Assembly: GCA_046732855.1 (NCBI GenBank) | Contig: JBKPNX010000181.1 | Span: forward strand, 1 to 15,598 | DNA length: 15,598 bases | Reading direction: 5' to 3' | DNA from: JBKPNX01 sp046732855 | GTDB lineage: Bacteria > Pseudomonadota > Alphaproteobacteria > Geminicoccales > Geminicoccaceae | Shown here: one piece after another, positions 13,444-15,598 of the stretch | Layout of the letters: each line of letters begins with the position of its first letter | Numbering within the stretch: position 1 is the stretch's first letter | The notes under the pieces: generated by a model | Databases searched by the model: none | The model's input: only the letters and a program-made list of their open reading frames with translations | What the model was told of the DNA's origin: nothing | Position numbers and translations under genes: made by a program

Positions 13444-13478
13444 CGGAGCCACTATGCTCCGGTCTGCGGTGCGCCGCA
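13444..13478. repeat. Two adjacent hairpins in the leader of the solute-binding protein gene
   Basis: CGGAGC-CACTAT-GCTCCG (13444-13461) and TGCGG-TGCG-CCGCA (13465-13478) are both perfect and lie three bases apart, 25-59 bases upstream of the start. They could be an operator or structured mRNA leader. Neither has a T run, and no known riboswitch is recognised. Confidence 0.4.
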
Positions 13479-13650
13479 AACGATCGAGTGTCCGGAGTTC
13501 ACTGGTCCACTGCGCAGTTAGGGGCACTACCACCCGATCGACCTCGGCCTCTGAAGTTCGAACCCCGTCGGGAAGCTCGGAAATGGCAGATCAACGCCGG
13601 CTGCACAGGCAGGGCAAGCCGAGGTGGTTGGCTGCACCGATCTGACCACC

Positions 13651-13678
13651 TTGATTAGCGGGGCTTACGGACTATCTT
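13651..13678 (+). promoter_or_regulatory. Candidate promoter of the Phd/PIN toxin-antitoxin pair
   Basis: TTGATT (13651-13656) and TATCTT (13673-13678) are 16 bases apart, each with four consensus matches. Directly after lies a direct repeat, GGTCA at 13679-13683 and 13688-13692, where the antitoxin could bind to repress its own promoter. Both points are inferred. Confidence 0.35.
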
Positions 13679-13707
13679 GGTCATGATGGTCAATCCGGAG
13701 TCCAGCG

Positions 13708-13953
13708 ATGGGGACATGGCAGGTCCATAAGGCCAAAGCGTGCTTCAGCGAGCTGCTGGAGCAGGCCGTCCGCGAGGGACCGCAGATCATCGCTAAACGG
13801 GGCACCGAGCGTGCCGTCGTGCTGTCGATCGACGAATATAATCGGTTGATGAGAGCGAAGCCCAACCTGAGGGACTATCTGCTCGGTGGGCCCAAGGTCG
13901 ACGATTTCGAGCTCGAGCGCTCGAAGGACCGGGGTCGCGTGATCGACCTGTGA
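13708..13953 (+). CDS. Phd/YefM-type antitoxin
   Basis: This is an 81-residue antitoxin. The N-terminal half (about 1-50) has the Phd/YefM pattern: a WQVHKAKACFSELLEQA helix, EGPQIIAKRG strands and AVVLSIDEYNRLM. This domain dimerises and binds the operator; the remaining 30 residues are a polar tail that would wrap the toxin. CCGGAG lies about 9 bases before ATG 13708. The stop overlaps the GTG start of the toxin (GTGA at 13950-13953). A Phd-type antitoxin with a PIN toxin is a known combination in proteobacteria. Confidence 0.87.
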   Translation: MGTWQVHKAKACFSELLEQAVREGPQIIAKRGTERAVVLSIDEYNRLMRAKPNLRDYLLGGPKVDDFELERSKDRGRVIDL

Positions 13954-14378
13954 GTTATCTGTTGGACACCAACGTAGTGTCGGAGACGCGCAGGCGGCGG
14001 CCTGAACCGAACGTGATGCGCTGGCTCGAGGCATCCGGTCCGGACGCCCACTTCGTGAGTGTGCTCACCATTGGGGAAATCACCAAAGGCATCGTGCAAC
14101 GCCGCCAGCGCGATCCGGCGGGCGCCGACCAGCTGGCGCGCTGGCTGAGCGGCCTGCGAGAGCTTTTCACCGAACGCATTCTGGTCATCGGTGATCCCGA
14201 GGCGACCTGCTGGGGCAATCTTGCAGGGCGGGCGGAGCTGCCGGTGATCGACGGGCTGATCGCCGCGACCGCTTTGGTTCACGACCTGACGCTGGCGACC
14301 CGCAATACCAGCGATTTCGTGGCCACCGGTGTGCGACTGCTCGATCCGTGGCAGGCCGCTCCAAGCGTTCGGATCTGA
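13950..14378 (+). CDS. FitB/VapC-type PIN-domain toxin ribonuclease
   Basis: This 142-residue toxin belongs to the FitB branch of PIN proteins. It begins with YLLDTNVVSE (D6) and carries E43 (LTIGEITKGI), D101 (PVIDGLIAA) and the LATRNTSDF ending (N119, D122), giving the full acidic set for Mg2+-dependent RNA cleavage. It differs clearly from the VapC at 11439-11864, so the two pairs are separate acquisitions and not copies. Translation starts at GTG 13950 inside the antitoxin stop. The gene ends seven bases before the convergent end of the enolase-like gene, with no room for a terminator. Confidence 0.88.
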   Translation: MSYLLDTNVVSETRRRRPEPNVMRWLEASGPDAHFVSVLTIGEITKGIVQRRQRDPAGADQLARWLSGLRELFTERILVIGDPEATCWGNLAGRAELPVIDGLIAATALVHDLTLATRNTSDFVATGVRLLDPWQAAPSVRI

Positions 14379-14385
14379 CCCGCCA

Positions 14386-15597
14386 TCAGCGCACAAATGG
14401 CCGCACGAGCTTCGCGTCCGCCCCGAGCGCCTCCTCGATGCGCAAGGCTTCGTTCCACTTGGCCATGCGCTCGGAGCGGGCGAACGAGCCGACTTTGAGC
14501 TGCGGCACGCCCCAGCCGATCGCGAGATGGACGATCGTCGTGTCCTCGGTCTCGCCCGAGCGCGCCGAGACGATGCCGCCCCAGCCCGCCGCGCGCGCCG
14601 CCTCCCAGGCGTCCCTTGTCTCGCTCAGCGTGCCGCGCTGGTTCGGCTTGATCAACAGCGTGTCCGCGGCGCTCAGCTCCGCAGCGGCGCGCACCCGGGC
14701 GGCATCGGTCACGGTGAGGTCGTCCGCCACCACCTGGCAGCGCCCGGCGACCGCACGCGTGAACGCGGCGAACCCGTCCAGATCGTCCTCGGCGAGCGGG
14801 TCCTCGACCGATACGATCGGATAGCGCTCCAGCCAGCCGAGCAGGAGCGCTATCATGCCCGCGCTGTCCAGCTCGCGCCCCTCCAGGCCGAGCCGATAGC
14901 GGCCATCCCGCCCGAACTCAGCCGCGGCGACGTCGAGCGCGATCGCGACCTGCTCGCCCGGCGCCAGGCCTGCGCGCTCGATCGCCCGGACCAGCATCTC
15001 GAGCGCTTCCTCGTTGGTCGCGAACTCCGGCCAGTAGCCGCCCTCGTCGGCCACGCCCTTGAGCTTGCCGGCTTCGGCCATGAGCGCGCCTGCGGCGCGG
15101 TACACTTCGGCGGTCCACGCCAGCGCCTGGGCGAAGCTCGCGGCGCCGGGGCAGACCACCATGAAGTCCTGGAGGTCGACGCGCCGGCCGGCGTGCGCGC
15201 CGCCGCCGAAGATCTGGATCTCGGGCAAGGGCAGGGCGGCGCCGACCGGGCGCAGATGACGCCAGAGCGGTTGTCCCGCGGCCGCCGCGGCGGCATGGGC
15301 CGCGGCCATCGACACGGCGATCGTGCCGTTGGCGCCGAGGCGCGACTTGTCCGGCGTGCCGTCGAGCTCGACTAGCCGCCGATCCACGGCGGCTTGATCG
15401 CTCGCGTCAAGGCCGCGCAGCGCCGGGGCGATCTCCTCCTTGATCGCCGCGACCGCGCCCTGCACGTCGTAGCCGCCGAACGCCGCGCCGCCGTCCCGCC
15501 GATCCAGCGCCTCGCCAGTGCCCTTCGACGCGCCGGCCGGAGCGATGGCGCGGCCGCAGGCGCCGCCATGCAGCAGCACCTCGGCCTCGACCGTCGG
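14386..15597 (-). CDS. Divergent enolase (phosphopyruvate hydratase) paralogue, N-terminus off the window
   Basis: The frame is open to the right edge; it reads PTVEAEVLLHGG, the family's SRGxPTVExEV strand, so roughly 15-25 residues are missing. Numbering the Val at 15579 as 1, it keeps H129 (GGAHAG), E179 (ADEGG), D216, E259 (SVEDPLAEDD), D286/D287 (ADDLTVTD), K311 (LIKPNQRGTL), R340-S341 and K362. These match the barrel and metal site of enolase, which interconverts 2-phosphoglycerate and phosphoenolpyruvate. Three usually invariant positions differ: QDFM instead of QEFM (D138), SARSGE instead of SHRSGE (A339), and GASKG instead of GASTG (K19). The lysines and metal ligands are intact, so catalysis is likely, perhaps on a different substrate such as phosphonopyruvate. 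This is probably not the organism's housekeeping enolase. Its neighbours beyond the edge are unknown. Confidence 0.85.
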   Translation of the reverse strand, partial: PTVEAEVLLHGGACGRAIAPAGASKGTGEALDRRDGGAAFGGYDVQGAVAAIKEEIAPALRGLDASDQAAVDRRLVELDGTPDKSRLGANGTIAVSMAAAHAAAAAAGQPLWRHLRPVGAALPLPEIQIFGGGAHAGRRVDLQDFMVVCPGAASFAQALAWTAEVYRAAGALMAEAGKLKGVADEGGYWPEFATNEEALEMLVRAIERAGLAPGEQVAIALDVAAAEFGRDGRYRLGLEGRELDSAGMIALLLGWLERYPIVSVEDPLAEDDLDGFAAFTRAVAGRCQVVADDLTVTDAARVRAAAELSAADTLLIKPNQRGTLSETRDAWEAARAAGWGGIVSARSGETEDTTIVHLAIGWGVPQLKVGSFARSERMAKWNEALRIEEALGADAKLVRPFVR

Positions 15598-15598
15598 C

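Noticed and set aside
13551..13575. tRNA T-arm-like GTTCGAACC, possible tRNA fragment or attachment site
   Set aside because: No pairing T-stem, acceptor stem or anticodon arm surrounds it, and no integrase or matching repeat is in the window.
1..15598. CRISPR array, insertion sequence, rRNA or tRNA genes
   Set aside because: No spaced direct repeats, transposase motifs, terminal inverted repeats or RNA-gene sequences were seen on either strand by reading; a covariance-model search was not possible.

Overview
The window is 15.6 kb of GC-rich bacterial DNA. Codon third positions are dominated by G and C, and Shine-Dalgarno sites are mostly GGAGG-like. The gene families fit a proteobacterium, most likely an alphaproteobacterium. 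This placement is inferred from family resemblance and base composition, since no rRNA or other marker gene is present. I see no rRNA, tRNA, CRISPR array, transposase or integrase.

Layout. The left edge carries the 3' end of a GT41 (SPINDLY/OGT-type) glycosyltransferase. After about 310 bases holding a palindrome and a GC-rich hairpin repeat comes a SAM-dependent methyltransferase (589-1341, +). A broken C-terminal piece of dihydroxy-acid dehydratase (ilvD, -) follows and abuts a two-gene minus-strand unit: a LuxR-type regulator with a degenerate receiver domain, then an outer-membrane protein with a coiled coil and a predicted beta-barrel. Diverging from these are a small dual-specificity-type phosphatase and then an enolase-superfamily acid-sugar dehydratase/racemase with a PhyH-type Fe(II)/2-oxoglutarate dioxygenase. 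Next on the minus strand are a RES/Xre toxin-antitoxin pair; a GMC flavoprotein dehydrogenase with its Tat-exported small subunit, closed by a clear intrinsic terminator; and a VOC/glyoxalase-like protein. The right part has a VapBC pair (+), a sugar-type ABC substrate-binding protein (-), a Phd/FitB-type PIN pair (+), and a divergent enolase paralogue (-) running off the right edge.

How the genes may work together. Several metabolic genes suit uptake and oxidation of sugars or sugar acids: the substrate-binding protein, the exported GMC dehydrogenase, the mandelate-racemase-type enzyme and perhaps the enolase-like enzyme. They are not one operon, and no permease, cytochrome or dedicated regulator accompanies them here, so a shared pathway is only an inference. 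Three unrelated toxin-antitoxin modules lie within about 7 kb between the metabolic genes. Together with the ilvD fragment, this points to a patchwork accessory region rather than conserved core chromosome.

The items most worth a second look are the enolase paralogue with changed catalytic positions, the GMC protein with a Cys-x5-Cys-x3-Cys motif that may bind an iron-sulfur cluster, the FapF-like outer-membrane protein with its phosphorylation-independent-looking regulator, the RES toxin without a normal start codon, and the apparently leaderless vapB. I found no system that I can call wholly new.
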